Part shown: positions 1 to 7,679 of the stretch, one piece after another | Layout: every line of letters starts with the position of its first letter | Numbering within the stretch: the stretch's first letter is position 1 | From: Acidimicrobiia bacterium | GTDB taxonomy: Bacteria > Actinomycetota > Acidimicrobiia > Spongiisociales > JAHEDJ01 | Assembly: GCA_029210695.1 (NCBI GenBank) | Contig: JARGFH010000019.1 | Span: 1 to 62,655 of the forward strand | Length of the DNA stretch: 62,655 nt | Direction: 5' to 3' | Notes under the pieces: generated by a model | Databases searched by the model: none | Told to the model about the DNA's origin: nothing | What the model saw: the letters and a program-made list of their open reading frames with translations, nothing else | Program-made: the position numbers and the translations under genes

Positions 1-76
1 ATCAGTGGTGGACCCGACCAGGAGGGGGTCAAAATTCGAGCGGTGATAAAGGGTCAGTATTCACCCGGTGGCGACA
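1..76. mobile_element. IS21-like element terminus (partial)
   Basis: Two imperfect direct repeats of about 20 bp, at 27-46 and 52-71, each begin GGTCA and contain an ATTC core and a CGGTG box. The stretch ends in GGTGGCGACA at 67-76. Tandem terminal repeats of this kind ending in CA are typical of IS21-family ends. No istA or istB coding sequence is visible, so only the outer edge of an element, or a relic, lies in the window. Confidence 0.4.
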
Positions 77-128
77 GCGGCTTCGGTTGGTCTTGTGGTT
101 GAGACCTTTGAGAGGCAGTCGTGACGGT

Positions 129-218
129 TCATGAGTCGTGGTGGCCGTAGACCTCGAGATGGGTCTCGTCGCCAGCCGATACCCTGATGGAGCTGCGGTG
201 CCGATTGGCATGTGCCAT
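129..218 (-). pseudogene. Possible transposase C-terminal remnant
   Basis: A 29-codon open frame ends in THLEVYGHHDS followed by a stop. This resembles the short beta-strand tail that follows the integrase core in IS481/IS21-type transposases (family resemblance from memory). No catalytic domain remains, and the sequence up to 343 carries no other recognisable gene. It fits the IS terminus just to the left. Confidence 0.22.
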
Positions 219-343
219 GGCGGCTAGATCACTTCCAGTCGGGTGTGGAGCGGGATCGAAAGGGTCTTATTCCTCTGGTCGGGTTGCGTGGATCGGACTA
301 TCGATGCTGTTGCCGAGCTCTCTACAGCCATTGGGGGTGGTGG

Positions 344-600
344 ATGACCGACTCCGGGGCGCACATGTCGGGAAGCACGGTCGCCGATGCGGGCACGAGG
401 TGGGAGCCGGGTCCGTCCCTTCCCCGGCTGGAGGCTCGGGGCGATGAGTCGCCCGGGCATACCGAGGCGTTCGACGCTTGTGTGGAGGACATTCGCAGGC
501 GGTTGGCCTCGGACATTCCCTTCCTCGTTCCTCGTCTGGAGGATCAGATTCGGCGGCGGCTGGGAGTGGCACCGCTGAGTGCACGAGCAGCAGTGCTCTT
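344..600 (+). pseudogene. Out-of-frame N-terminal part of the membrane protein at 579-1574
   Basis: From an ATG at 344, preceded by the purine-rich GGGGGTGGTGG, frame 2 shows convincing high-GC codon usage and encodes a soluble N-terminus rich in charged residues (for example EDIRRRLASDIPFLVPRLED). Coding character then moves to frame 3, where a TGA at 576-578 directly precedes the GTG at 579. The most economical reading is one gene, 344-1574, with a +1 frameshift near 579-600. This could be a sequencing error, a true mutation or, less likely, programmed shifting. The frame-2 ORF runs on to 958, but only as a shadow. Confidence 0.5.
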
Positions 601-1574
601 CGGTTCGCTGGGTCGTTCTCAGGCTGGCTCTGGTGCTGCTGGTCACCGCGCTGGCCGGACAGTGGGCCGGGATTCCCTGGGGCCGGTGGGCGGTGATCCT
701 CGTGTTCTACGGTCTGAACGACGCCACGCAACCGCTGAGGATGCCGCCCCTCGATGTCCAGCTGGGGCCGTGGCAAACGCGGACAATGGAGGACTGGTTG
801 GCGCTGCTGCCGACCATGGTGCGGGAGTCCGATGTGCGAGAGCTGGCCGACTTCACTCGCCGCTGGCATCGGTTGCCTTGGGTGGCGGTGCCGGGCGTGG
901 CGGTGGCCGCCATCATGCTGGTGGCCTGCGCGCTGTTCACCCCCACCGCCATCGGTGAGCTGCCGGCGGGCAGCATCGTCCTGCTGGCCTTGCTGCTCTT
1001 CGACTTCGGGGTGAACTTCAACCCGATCGACTGGGCGGTCATGACCCGTGAAGCCAGATATGAGCATCACCTCTTCTTGTCCAGCCCGGTCGACTCGCCC
1101 GAAGTCCAGAAGGCAGTGCGGACGACGAATCTTTTTGGGTTCGCCTCCGGAATATGGATCACCATCCATCTGGTGCTGGCGGTGGTCCTGGTGTCGTGGG
1201 AGTCGCCGCTGGTGCTTCCCCTGGCGGTGGGGTTCGTCGTGTTCGGCTACCTCACCGCCATTGGTTCGACCCTCGGTTTCCGGGCCGGTATCGAGAAGAT
1301 CGTCCGGCGGGCCCGCGACCAGCGCCTAGCGGTGCTGCGGCGTCGCATCAATGCGTTCGAGCCACGGTTCGGGGAACTATCTCCCGAGGAGTCCGAGCAG
1401 CTCCGGGGTCTCATCGATCTCCACAACGTGATCCGGGACGCCCCCACCACCCCCACCGCCACCCACACCCTCCTGCACGCCGCAGTTGGACTGACCGTCC
1501 CCACCATCATGTTCGTGATAGCCGTGTTCGGCGAGGTTTACGCCGAACGCATCCTCGACGCCCTCCTCCCCTAA
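579..1574 (+). CDS. Multi-pass membrane protein of unknown function
   Basis: About 331 aa with hydrophobic segments near residues 10-45 (LRLALVLLVTALAGQW), 105-150, 195-235 and 300-325, and a charged cytosolic stretch between the last two (EKIVRRARDQRLAVLRRR). I do not recognise the family. The nominal start is a GTG placed right after an in-frame TGA, and matching coding sequence lies immediately upstream in another frame. The real protein therefore probably begins at 344 and carries about 78 more residues. It stands alone on the plus strand, convergent with the minus-strand operon that ends at 1589. Confidence 0.6.
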   Translation: MHEQQCSSVRWVVLRLALVLLVTALAGQWAGIPWGRWAVILVFYGLNDATQPLRMPPLDVQLGPWQTRTMEDWLALLPTMVRESDVRELADFTRRWHRLPWVAVPGVAVAAIMLVACALFTPTAIGELPAGSIVLLALLLFDFGVNFNPIDWAVMTREARYEHHLFLSSPVDSPEVQKAVRTTNLFGFASGIWITIHLVLAVVLVSWESPLVLPLAVGFVVFGYLTAIGSTLGFRAGIEKIVRRARDQRLAVLRRRINAFEPRFGELSPEESEQLRGLIDLHNVIRDAPTTPTATHTLLHAAVGLTVPTIMFVIAVFGEVYAERILDALLP

Positions 1575-1588
1575 CGGCCACCGGCCGC

Positions 1589-1933
1589 TCAACCGTCCAT
1601 CTGATCGAGGTCGCACAGGGCTTGACGGGCAGCATCCCCGATCGCCCCTCCCTGGTCGGTCAGGGACTGGAGCCCTCGACGGGCGCGGGCGGACCCGATG
1701 CTCGTCAACACATCCACCAGTTGAGGTGATCCCGTGCCGCCGGTCAGAGCGTTCGTGACTGGATCAACCGATCGGTCGCCCGCCCGGACCAGCAGCATGC
1801 CGGCCAGCATCTGGTTGTTCTCGTCGGTTGAGCCGGCCGCTTCGATGAGGACCGTTCCGGCCCGGGAGGCGCCGGTGAGCCGCCACACCGCTCCGGCGGT
1901 GAGCACCCTGGCCGAGGCAGCGAGACCCATCAG
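1589..1933 (-). CDS. Small HEAT-repeat-like protein
   Basis: About 114 aa beginning MGLAASARVL. The middle (NQMLAGMLLVRAGDRSVDPV) and the end (RRGLQSLTDQGGAIGDAARQAL) look like short helical HEAT-type repeats. The ATG lies 7 bp past the stop of the hydrolase-like gene upstream and is preceded by GAGGACAGGCTG, so it is probably the third gene of an operon transcribed 3055->1589. The longer in-frame extension to 2092 overlaps the hydrolase gene and is arginine/threonine/proline-rich shadow sequence, so I excluded it. No function can be assigned beyond a likely scaffold role. Confidence 0.5.
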   Translation of the reverse strand: MMGLAASARVLTAGAVWRLTGASRAGTVLIEAAGSTDENNQMLAGMLLVRAGDRSVDPVTNALTGGTGSPQLVDVLTSIGSARARRGLQSLTDQGGAIGDAARQALCDLDQMDG

Positions 1934-1940
1934 CCTGTCC

Positions 1941-2630
1941 TCACCGGTTGGCCAGCTTGGCGGGTAGATCGTGCATGTCCCAGTAGCCGGGATCGTGGGT
2001 GTGCCCGTGGTCAAACCACCCGTGTTTGTAGCTCTTGACCTTGGCCCGGTGGGCGGCCGGCGGGTTGAATGTCTGCCCTCCCCGGTCGGCAACTATCACG
2101 AGATCGAACCTCACTCGCACGTCGATCACAAGGCGAGCGTTGCTGAAGTTCGGGATCCATCCCTGGTGAACCGGCCAGCTCAGCAGGACGAGACGATCGA
2201 GCCGCAGCCCGTCACGCGTCGCCAGGTTGCCCACGGTCCCTCCGTGGCTGTGGGCGATGAAATCCGGTGTGTCCAGTTGCTGATCGACGGTCCAGGCTCG
2301 CAGTTGATCAGCGGCCAGTTGCCGTCCGGTCTCCGAATAGAGACCCGACCATCGGAAGCTCGGATCGTGGAGGTGCAGAGGCGGTGCAAGGCCATCGAGA
2401 TACTCGTAGAAGTCACCGCCGGGTCGCCACCAGCGACTCCGTGAGGCGAACGTTCCGTGGGATAGCAGCGCGGTATTCGACTTCTCCAGTCGTCCCGTGA
2501 GCTTCGCCGGCCGTCCGACGACGTTCTTCAGCGCCTCATGCGTGTGATCGATCCGGCCGAGCGCGACTCGTGCGATGTCCCTGGTGAGAGGATCACGGGC
2601 GCCGGCGCCTTCGGACAGGCAGTGCATCAC
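1941..2630 (-). CDS. Alpha/beta-hydrolase-like protein
   Basis: 229 aa. The nucleophile elbow AHSHGG supplies a candidate catalytic Ser, and the C-terminal HTHDPGYWDMHDL supplies a candidate His, as in lipase/acyltransferase-like alpha/beta hydrolases. The first 45 residues are helical (RDPLTRDIARVALGRI) and look like the continuation of HEAT repeats in the upstream gene. The GTG start overlaps the upstream TGA (GTGATG). If the frame is read through that junction, the HEAT repeat continues smoothly, so the two ORFs may be one gene split by a frameshift near 2640. The substrate is unknown. Confidence 0.6.
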   Translation of the reverse strand: MMHCLSEGAGARDPLTRDIARVALGRIDHTHEALKNVVGRPAKLTGRLEKSNTALLSHGTFASRSRWWRPGGDFYEYLDGLAPPLHLHDPSFRWSGLYSETGRQLAADQLRAWTVDQQLDTPDFIAHSHGGTVGNLATRDGLRLDRLVLLSWPVHQGWIPNFSNARLVIDVRVRFDLVIVADRGGQTFNPPAAHRAKVKSYKHGWFDHGHTHDPGYWDMHDLPAKLANR

Positions 2631-3055
2631 GTCGGGGCGCGGGCGGTCGTATCGAGGGCGGCGACTGCCGCAGCCGTCCGGACCAACTGATGCCGGCTGT
2701 GCATGCTGGCCTCGACGAGTGAGGCGGCGCGGATCGGGTCGGGACGATCGATCAGCTGACGGGCGAGGGCGGCTCCTTCCGCAGCCGGGACTTTCAAGTT
2801 CTGCTGCTCGGTGTAACCCGCGGTATCGACGTCGAGGTAGGTCGGGGCTCGTTCGACAGAGATCTTCCGCTTCCGTTCCAGCTTGGCGAGTTCAGGGAGC
2901 ACCATCTCCTTCTGGTGAGGGAGGCGATCGGCGTACCCGGCTACACCCGAACCGGCGGCCAATACGAAGGCCGCTTGAGAAAGCTGGGCCGAGCGGCTTC
3001 GTTCCTCGAACGCCTCCGGTCCCGGTATTGGTATCGCTTCTCGATAGGCGGCCAT
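2627..3055 (-). CDS. Helical (HEAT-like) protein, first gene of the operon
   Basis: 142 aa starting MAAYREAIPI. It has an alanine-rich hydrophobic stretch (AAFVLAAGSGVAGYA) and a C-terminal repeat-like helix pair (SLVEASMHSRHQLVRTAAAVAAL). Its stop overlaps the start of the hydrolase gene. In homologues of this type the HEAT region and the hydrolase are plausibly one polypeptide, so this may be the 5' half of a frameshifted gene. Separate, translationally coupled genes are the alternative. Confidence 0.5.
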   Translation of the reverse strand: MAAYREAIPIPGPEAFEERSRSAQLSQAAFVLAAGSGVAGYADRLPHQKEMVLPELAKLERKRKISVERAPTYLDVDTAGYTEQQNLKVPAAEGAALARQLIDRPDPIRAASLVEASMHSRHQLVRTAAAVAALDTTARAPT

Positions 3056-3180
3056 GCGGTTCCCCTCTCTCGACTGGCTGGTCTGTGGCTAGCCGTCTGG
3101 CTCCAAGGTAACGCACCGCGCCGCTTCTGTTCCTCCCCCGGGTCGATGCCGGACCCTGGGGCGCTCCGTGAGCGATGTGC

Positions 3181-4077
3181 TCATGCCATTCCGTAGACCT
3201 GGTGCGGGGTCAATACCTCCGGGAAGCGGTGCAAGAGCGAGCGCCGCGTCTCGAAACAGAGGTGGCACTCATCGACGTACTCATCATCCGGATCAAACCC
3301 GTACGAAAGTGCCAGCGCGGCCGGCCCGCCTTCGACGAGCGGGCCACAAATCGGATGGTCGGCGGCTCGGTAGTGCTCCATGATTTTGCGGACCGGCGCC
3401 TTCCACACGTTGCCGATCGAAATCCCCTGACACAGCTGTACGTGCCCGTAGGGATCGACGTGGATCCGGGTGGGAGTCTCTAGTTCTTCGAATGGGCACT
3501 CCTTCATGGTGTCCCACGCCCGGCCGGGCAAACCCGGGGCGAGGCGGTCGACTGCCCTACCTCTGAACATGACGGACCCACCCGCCACAGGTTCGCCTTT
3601 CGCCTGTCCGACGACTCCGAACCCGTTGGGAGGATCGATGGAGATCGAGCCGGTTGGAATCCCGAGATGCTTTGCGACCCTCATTGTGCGTTTGGCCGGG
3701 TTGTCGGTCTCCTCACCGTGGTGGAATACGTCGTCACTGACGCTGAGATCGGCGATGCCGAGCCCGGCGAGCGGACGCAGCCAGAGTTCGGCGTCTGCCT
3801 CCGTCGCCGCGAAGAAGCCACTGGTCACGATTCCGACTTCGAATCCGCGCTCCCGCGCGGAGCGCACACCCTCGACCAGGAGCGGGTAGAACAGGAATGA
3901 CTCGCCTCCCTCGAAGTAGATCCAGTCGATTGTGGGGACATCCTGTGCCTGGTCGAGCAACTGGTTGAGCCGACCTACGCTGAAGGTTCCCTCGGCGTAG
4001 GGACTCGAGTACACAAAACAGTGGTCGCACTCGAATGGGCATGTGTAGGTGAGCAGGATGTGGAGCTGGGCAAGCAT
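3181..4077 (-). CDS. Radical SAM protein
   Basis: 298 aa. The 4Fe-4S/SAM-binding signature CxxxCxxC is at residues 13, 17 and 20 (CPFECDHC), followed by the SAM-contacting FEGGES near residue 60. C-terminal cysteines (ECPFEEL, QLCQG, ECHLC) suggest an auxiliary SPASM-like cluster site. I chose the ATG at 4077 because it has a good ribosome site (GAGAGGACACG) and leaves the radical SAM motif near the N-terminus as usual; the longer ORF to 4134 lacks this. No peptide precursor gene is visible nearby, so a RiPP role is not supported and the substrate is unknown. Confidence 0.8.
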   Translation of the reverse strand: MLAQLHILLTYTCPFECDHCFVYSSPYAEGTFSVGRLNQLLDQAQDVPTIDWIYFEGGESFLFYPLLVEGVRSARERGFEVGIVTSGFFAATEADAELWLRPLAGLGIADLSVSDDVFHHGEETDNPAKRTMRVAKHLGIPTGSISIDPPNGFGVVGQAKGEPVAGGSVMFRGRAVDRLAPGLPGRAWDTMKECPFEELETPTRIHVDPYGHVQLCQGISIGNVWKAPVRKIMEHYRAADHPICGPLVEGGPAALALSYGFDPDDEYVDECHLCFETRRSLLHRFPEVLTPHQVYGMA

Positions 4078-4138
4078 CGTGTCCTCTCTACCGGTACCAC
4101 CGAACATAGCGGAGCGGCGCACGCGGCGACCCAAAATT

Positions 4139-4190
4139 CGTTTTCGCGCGGGATTCCCACCCTATGGGGTGGGATCGCCGCGCGAAAACG
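4139..4190. repeat. 52-bp palindromic repeat, copy A
   Basis: Perfect 13-bp outer arms CGTTTTCGCGCGG (4139-4151) and CCGCGCGAAAACG (4178-4190) enclose an inner stem TCCCACCC/GGGTGGGA around a TATG loop. A second copy of the same length with identical outer arms lies at 28591-28642. This copy overlaps the 3' end of the MFS gene and supplies its last codons and its TAG stop. It looks like a REP-type dispersed palindrome and might act as a bidirectional terminator or mRNA-stabilising hairpin. Confidence 0.8.
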
Positions 4191-5430
4191 GGTCGGTTGC
4201 TTTGTCGAGGTTGCCGAGGATCATGGGGGATTCGTCGAGGAAACTCGTTAGAGCAATGACGAGTGCCGTCAGGGCGATGAACACCACCATCGAGCCGGTC
4301 ATCGAGTCGGTCGTTTCGGCCTTGAAGGCGTCCATGCCGAGGATGAACAGGACTCCCGAGACCTGCCCGGCCATCACAATGATGCCCTGGGAAGTGGATT
4401 CCGGCGCCGGATAGCTGATCTCCGCGCTGTACTGAAACCCCAGCGGATAGGCGCTCATCAGGAAGAACCCGAACACGAAACTCGACAGAAGCAGCAGCGG
4501 ATAACCGGAGGCGAAAGTCAAACCGATCAGTCCGGGAGCCATACCGGCCACCGCCAGAAGCAGGAACGGTTTGCGCCGGCGTCGACGATCAGACAACACC
4601 GGCAGGATCCCGGCGCCGAAGATACCTCCGACCACCATCAAGGCGCCGATCATCCCGGCCTCCCCCGGCCCGAATCCGCGAGGGGCGACGATCTGCTCGA
4701 TCCACGTGCTGATCGCGTTGAACATCCCCAATCCGACGAAGAACAGCAGCAGCAGGATCAGCATGTCTTTCTGCCGGAAGATGTGTCGCAGCCCCTCGAA
4801 CACCCTGGTCCGTTCATTGTCGTCGGTGAGGCTCGGTGGCGTCGGCGGCCGCTCCCGAATCAACACCAGGGCCACAACCGCTCCGACCACCGAGAGAACT
4901 CCGTAGATCATCAGCATCCCGATCATCCCCTGGCCGCTCACCAGGTACGGCGTAGCCGCCATCGCCACGATGATCCCGACGAATTGGGCTAGAGAGGGGA
5001 TAGCCGCGGCAGTCGCTCGCTCCTCGAGGGGAAACCAATGGGCCGCCACTTTGGTGATTGCGTTCATCACGAATGGCTGCCCGACGGCCAATCCGATCTG
5101 GCTGATCAGGACGGGCGTGTAGGCGTCGGCGAACATGCCGCGCGTCAGGGCGAACACGCCGGTCAAAAGAGCACCGATCCCGATACCGACCCGGATCCCG
5201 TAGGTGTCGATGATGTAGGAGGCCGGGATTGAAACGACGATGAACACCACCATGAACACGAGCGACAAAAGACCGATCTCCAGTTCGCTCACTCCGTAGA
5301 ACAAAGCTGCGTCCCCGGTCACCGGCGCGAACGTGATCCAGTTCATTTGGACGAGAGCGTTGAGAAGGGAAAAGCCGCCCAGTACGACCCAGCGGTATTC
5401 GTACAGCCGAAGGGTGGTCGTCTCTGCCAT
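4162..5430 (-). CDS. Major facilitator superfamily transporter
   Basis: About 422 aa with 12 predicted membrane segments. The loop after TM2 (SYIIDTYGIRVGIG) and the central loop (LIRERPPTPPSL...FRQKDM) fit the 6+6 MFS plan. Segments such as IGLAVGQPFVMNAITKVAAHW and FGFFLMSAYPLGFQY resemble FLVCR/drug:H+ antiporter-like MFS members. The cargo cannot be predicted. A GTG lies three bases before the ATG used here, and the ribosome site GAGGGAG is unusually close. The extreme C-terminus (DPFSRGDPTP) is encoded by palindromic repeat copy A, so the native tail may have been replaced. Confidence 0.85.
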   Translation of the reverse strand: MAETTTLRLYEYRWVVLGGFSLLNALVQMNWITFAPVTGDAALFYGVSELEIGLLSLVFMVVFIVVSIPASYIIDTYGIRVGIGIGALLTGVFALTRGMFADAYTPVLISQIGLAVGQPFVMNAITKVAAHWFPLEERATAAAIPSLAQFVGIIVAMAATPYLVSGQGMIGMLMIYGVLSVVGAVVALVLIRERPPTPPSLTDDNERTRVFEGLRHIFRQKDMLILLLLFFVGLGMFNAISTWIEQIVAPRGFGPGEAGMIGALMVVGGIFGAGILPVLSDRRRRRKPFLLLAVAGMAPGLIGLTFASGYPLLLLSSFVFGFFLMSAYPLGFQYSAEISYPAPESTSQGIIVMAGQVSGVLFILGMDAFKAETTDSMTGSMVVFIALTALVIALTSFLDESPMILGNLDKATDPFSRGDPTP

Positions 5431-5551
5431 CACTCCCTCGCGATCGGGTGATCGTCACGGTAGTAAGAAGCCCGGACGGAGGGGATAGGGATCGAGGAGT
5501 TTGCCGTCGTCCGGAGAGAACTGGCGAGCGTCAGTTAGACCGTCGAGCGGA

Positions 5552-5899
5552 TTACTTCTTCGCTTTGGGGGGCAGGCTTGCCGTGTGATCGAGTGCCTTC
5601 TCTACCCATTGCGCCGTGGGTTGTGGCTCCGCCCGCCAGGAAGGTGGAAGTGCCACGTACTCCTTCATAGGACGTTCCTCTGGCCCGAATGGACCGGCCC
5701 CATCAAACGCCAGTAATTCGTCTCGGTCGTTTTCAGGGAGTCGGACACCCACAGCCGGGCCGAACAAGCCCATGAACATATTGCCGTTCACAAAAGCGGC
5801 AACATTCCCGAACGTCGGCTTGATCTCGACGGCGCGGTGATCCGGAACGATCGACCGCAAGTACACCTTGTCCTCTTCGGTTGGCTTGGGCATCTTCAT
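5552..5899 (-). CDS. TfoX N-terminal domain-family protein
   Basis: 115 aa. It has the family core GNVAAFVNGNMFMGLFGPAVGVRLPE, then GAGPFGPEERPMKEYVALP, close to the TfoX_N pattern (metal-free small alpha/beta domain). The ATG at 5899 has a strong ribosome site (GAGGAGGACAG). TfoX in gammaproteobacteria regulates competence, but stand-alone N-domains in actinomycetes have no established role. It is probably monocistronic, about 120 bp upstream of the MFS gene on the same strand. Confidence 0.8.
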   Translation of the reverse strand: MKMPKPTEEDKVYLRSIVPDHRAVEIKPTFGNVAAFVNGNMFMGLFGPAVGVRLPENDRDELLAFDGAGPFGPEERPMKEYVALPPSWRAEPQPTAQWVEKALDHTASLPPKAKK

Positions 5900-6109
5900 A
5901 TCTGTCCTCCTCGGGCTTCGACGGCGCCGGACCTCCGCCGGACTCGGTCGTCAGCATGGTCAGGATGAGGGCTGCGGCGCTAGAAAGAACCATACGGATG
6001 TGAGCGCAGTCCGGCCGCAGGAGCGGGCCACCGGGAACGGTGCGTTTACTCAGCTGAGAGGGCCATTCGCCTCTGGACTATCCCGTCAAGGTTCGAGAGA
6101 CTCGCGGTG

Positions 6110-6130
6110 AGGCGCCGCACTTCGGCGCCT
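6110..6130 (+). promoter_or_regulatory. 5'-leader hairpin upstream of the CoA-binding gene
   Basis: Perfect 8-bp stem AGGCGCCG/CGGCGCCT with a five-base CACTT loop, ending 19 bp before the ATG at 6150. The gap 5900-6149 otherwise contains no gene. The hairpin could be a leader structure or a protein-binding dyad; nothing in the sequence decides which. Confidence 0.4.
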
Positions 6131-6149
6131 GCGAATTGGAGGGTTCAAC

Positions 6150-6629
6150 ATGGTGACAATTAAGGAAGCGGCCGCCGACTTCCTGGCTCAGAAGCGAGTG
6201 GCGGTAGCCGGCGTATCCCGGAATCCGCAGGGACACGGAAGCAACATCGTCTATCAACGACTCCGGGACCGCGGTTACGACGTGTTCGCGGTGAACCCCA
6301 ACGCAGATGAGATCGAAGGGGACCGGTGTTACCACGATCTCGGCTCGATCCCGGGTGGAGTCGATGCGGTTGTGATCGGAACGAGTCAAGACAACGCGGC
6401 TGCCGTCATGCGCGACGTCGTGGCGGTGGGCGTGAAGCGAGTATGGATGCACCGCTCATTTGGACCGGGCAGCGTTTCCGAGGAGGCGACCCGCCTCGGC
6501 CGCGAAAACGGCGTGGTCGTCATCGATGGCGGTTGTCCGCTGATGTTCGACCCGACTGCCGACTTCGGTCACAAGTGCATGCGGCCGGTCATGTCGTTGA
6601 TGGGGGCGGTCCCGAAACAGGTCTCCTAG
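6150..6629 (+). CDS. CoA-binding domain protein (YccU-like)
   Basis: 159 aa Rossmann-fold protein. The N-terminal nucleotide loop VAVAGVSRNPQGHGSNIVY and the later VDAVVIGTSQDNAAAVMRDV and DGGCPLMFDPTADF are typical of the stand-alone CoA_binding family. The start is supported by GGAGG eight bases upstream. Members bind CoA or a related nucleotide; no catalytic role is established. It is monocistronic and convergent with the zinc-ribbon gene that ends at 6640. Confidence 0.85.
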   Translation: MVTIKEAAADFLAQKRVAVAGVSRNPQGHGSNIVYQRLRDRGYDVFAVNPNADEIEGDRCYHDLGSIPGGVDAVVIGTSQDNAAAVMRDVVAVGVKRVWMHRSFGPGSVSEEATRLGRENGVVVIDGGCPLMFDPTADFGHKCMRPVMSLMGAVPKQVS

Positions 6630-6639
6630 TCACAGCCGT

Positions 6640-7413
6640 TCAATCGTCGTTGTCGTCACCTTGTGAGTCGGCACCGCCGGTCTTGTCCGTCTTGTCGGAC
6701 TTCTCTCCATCGGCCCGGGCCTGATCGGGGACGGGCTTGTCGATCTTCTCCGGTTTGTCGGTGTGCTTCTCATCGGCGGGGTCGAGTGCGTCGCTGTCGT
6801 CGAGTGACTCTAAGTCGTCGGCGGAATCGAACTCCTCGTGGTCGTCCGATTGCTCTGCGCCGGACTCGTCGTCATCGTCGAGACCGAACTGGGACGGGCG
6901 CGGGTGGGGGCCACAGACATCCGTCGGATTCAGCCCCTCTTCGTGGTAGCCCTTTGCATAGTCCGAAACACAATCGGCCCACTCCTGGGCGGCCGCGGCG
7001 AGTTCACGGGCGCTCACAGCCTGGCTCTGCGCAGACGAAACCAGCGCGATCATCTCGTCGAAGGTGAGGTCGGTCGAAGGAGCGTCGATCTGATCGCCGG
7101 GTGCGTCGATCTGGACGCCGGCCACGGTCGATTCCGTTTCTCCTGCGAACGGGTTGGGAGCCGGGACCACGGATGCGGAGGCGAAGCCACCGACCGCCGC
7201 CAATGCCACAGACCCCATCATCAATTTGATGACGAGGCCGGATGAGAAAATGCCAATGACGGCCGTTCTGCGGCGTCGGGGTGGGGGGATCGTGATCGGG
7301 CCATTCCCGAAGGTACGGCGGACACCGCATCGACCACAAACCAGCGCCCCGCGCTGGTAGGCGACGGCCTGCCCGTTGCAGAACTCGCAACGCTCGGTTG
7401 TGATTGTTTTCAT
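6640..7413 (-). CDS. Zinc-ribbon, single-pass membrane protein with acidic tail
   Basis: 257 aa. Residues 8-30 carry two CxxC pairs (CEFC and CGRC) forming a zinc ribbon. One membrane segment follows (VIKLMMGSVALAAVGGFASAS), then about 80 residues of predominantly helical sequence with two Cys. The last 80 residues are extremely acidic and low-complexity (DDDDESGAEQSDDHEE...), ending in a mixed Asp/Lys tail. The ATG at 7413 has a clean ribosome site (AAGGAG). The topology suggests a cytosolic ribbon and an exported acidic tail. I do not recognise a family. Confidence 0.7.
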   Translation of the reverse strand: MKTITTERCEFCNGQAVAYQRGALVCGRCGVRRTFGNGPITIPPPRRRRTAVIGIFSSGLVIKLMMGSVALAAVGGFASASVVPAPNPFAGETESTVAGVQIDAPGDQIDAPSTDLTFDEMIALVSSAQSQAVSARELAAAAQEWADCVSDYAKGYHEEGLNPTDVCGPHPRPSQFGLDDDDESGAEQSDDHEEFDSADDLESLDDSDALDPADEKHTDKPEKIDKPVPDQARADGEKSDKTDKTGGADSQGDDNDD

Positions 7414-7439
7414 GTGCCCGCTCCTTACCCTTCTCATCG

Positions 7440-7524
7440 TCAACCACCGAGAGTGGTTGAGAGCCAAAGGCCCTGGTGACGAAAGGACTAGTCAGCCCCG
7501 GGAGGGGCGGAAGCCACCCGGGGC
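7440..7524. promoter_or_regulatory. Two hairpins in the 266-bp gap upstream of the zinc-ribbon gene
   Basis: Hairpin 1 is TCAACCAC-CGAGA-GTGGTTGA (7440-7460), a perfect 8-bp stem 27 bp from the ATG at 7413. Hairpin 2 is GCCCCGGG (7495-7502) with CCCGGGGC (7517-7524). Read on the minus strand they form a structured 5' leader of the zinc-ribbon gene. I looked for riboswitch consensus sequences and found none convincing. Confidence 0.35.
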
Positions 7525-7679
7525 GCTCGTCGCGGCTGGGTCAACCGCTCAGGAATCACGCAGGGCATCAACCCGGATTGCTGAGAGGACCGCCGGCCCG
7601 ATCCGTTCCCTCTCGTTTGGCAAGGCCCCCAGGAAGGCGGTACCCGAACCTTGACGAGGGCTGGCTCCGCCCAGGCTGG

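Noticed and set aside
267-1169. 300-aa minus-strand ORF at the left end
   Set aside because: Proline/arginine/histidine-rich shadow of the plus-strand membrane protein, with no recognisable motif.
7440-7530. Possible riboswitch (structured leader with GACGAAAGG)
   Set aside because: Compared with c-di-GMP and c-di-AMP consensus features from memory, the conserved cores do not match, and on the plus strand there is no downstream gene.
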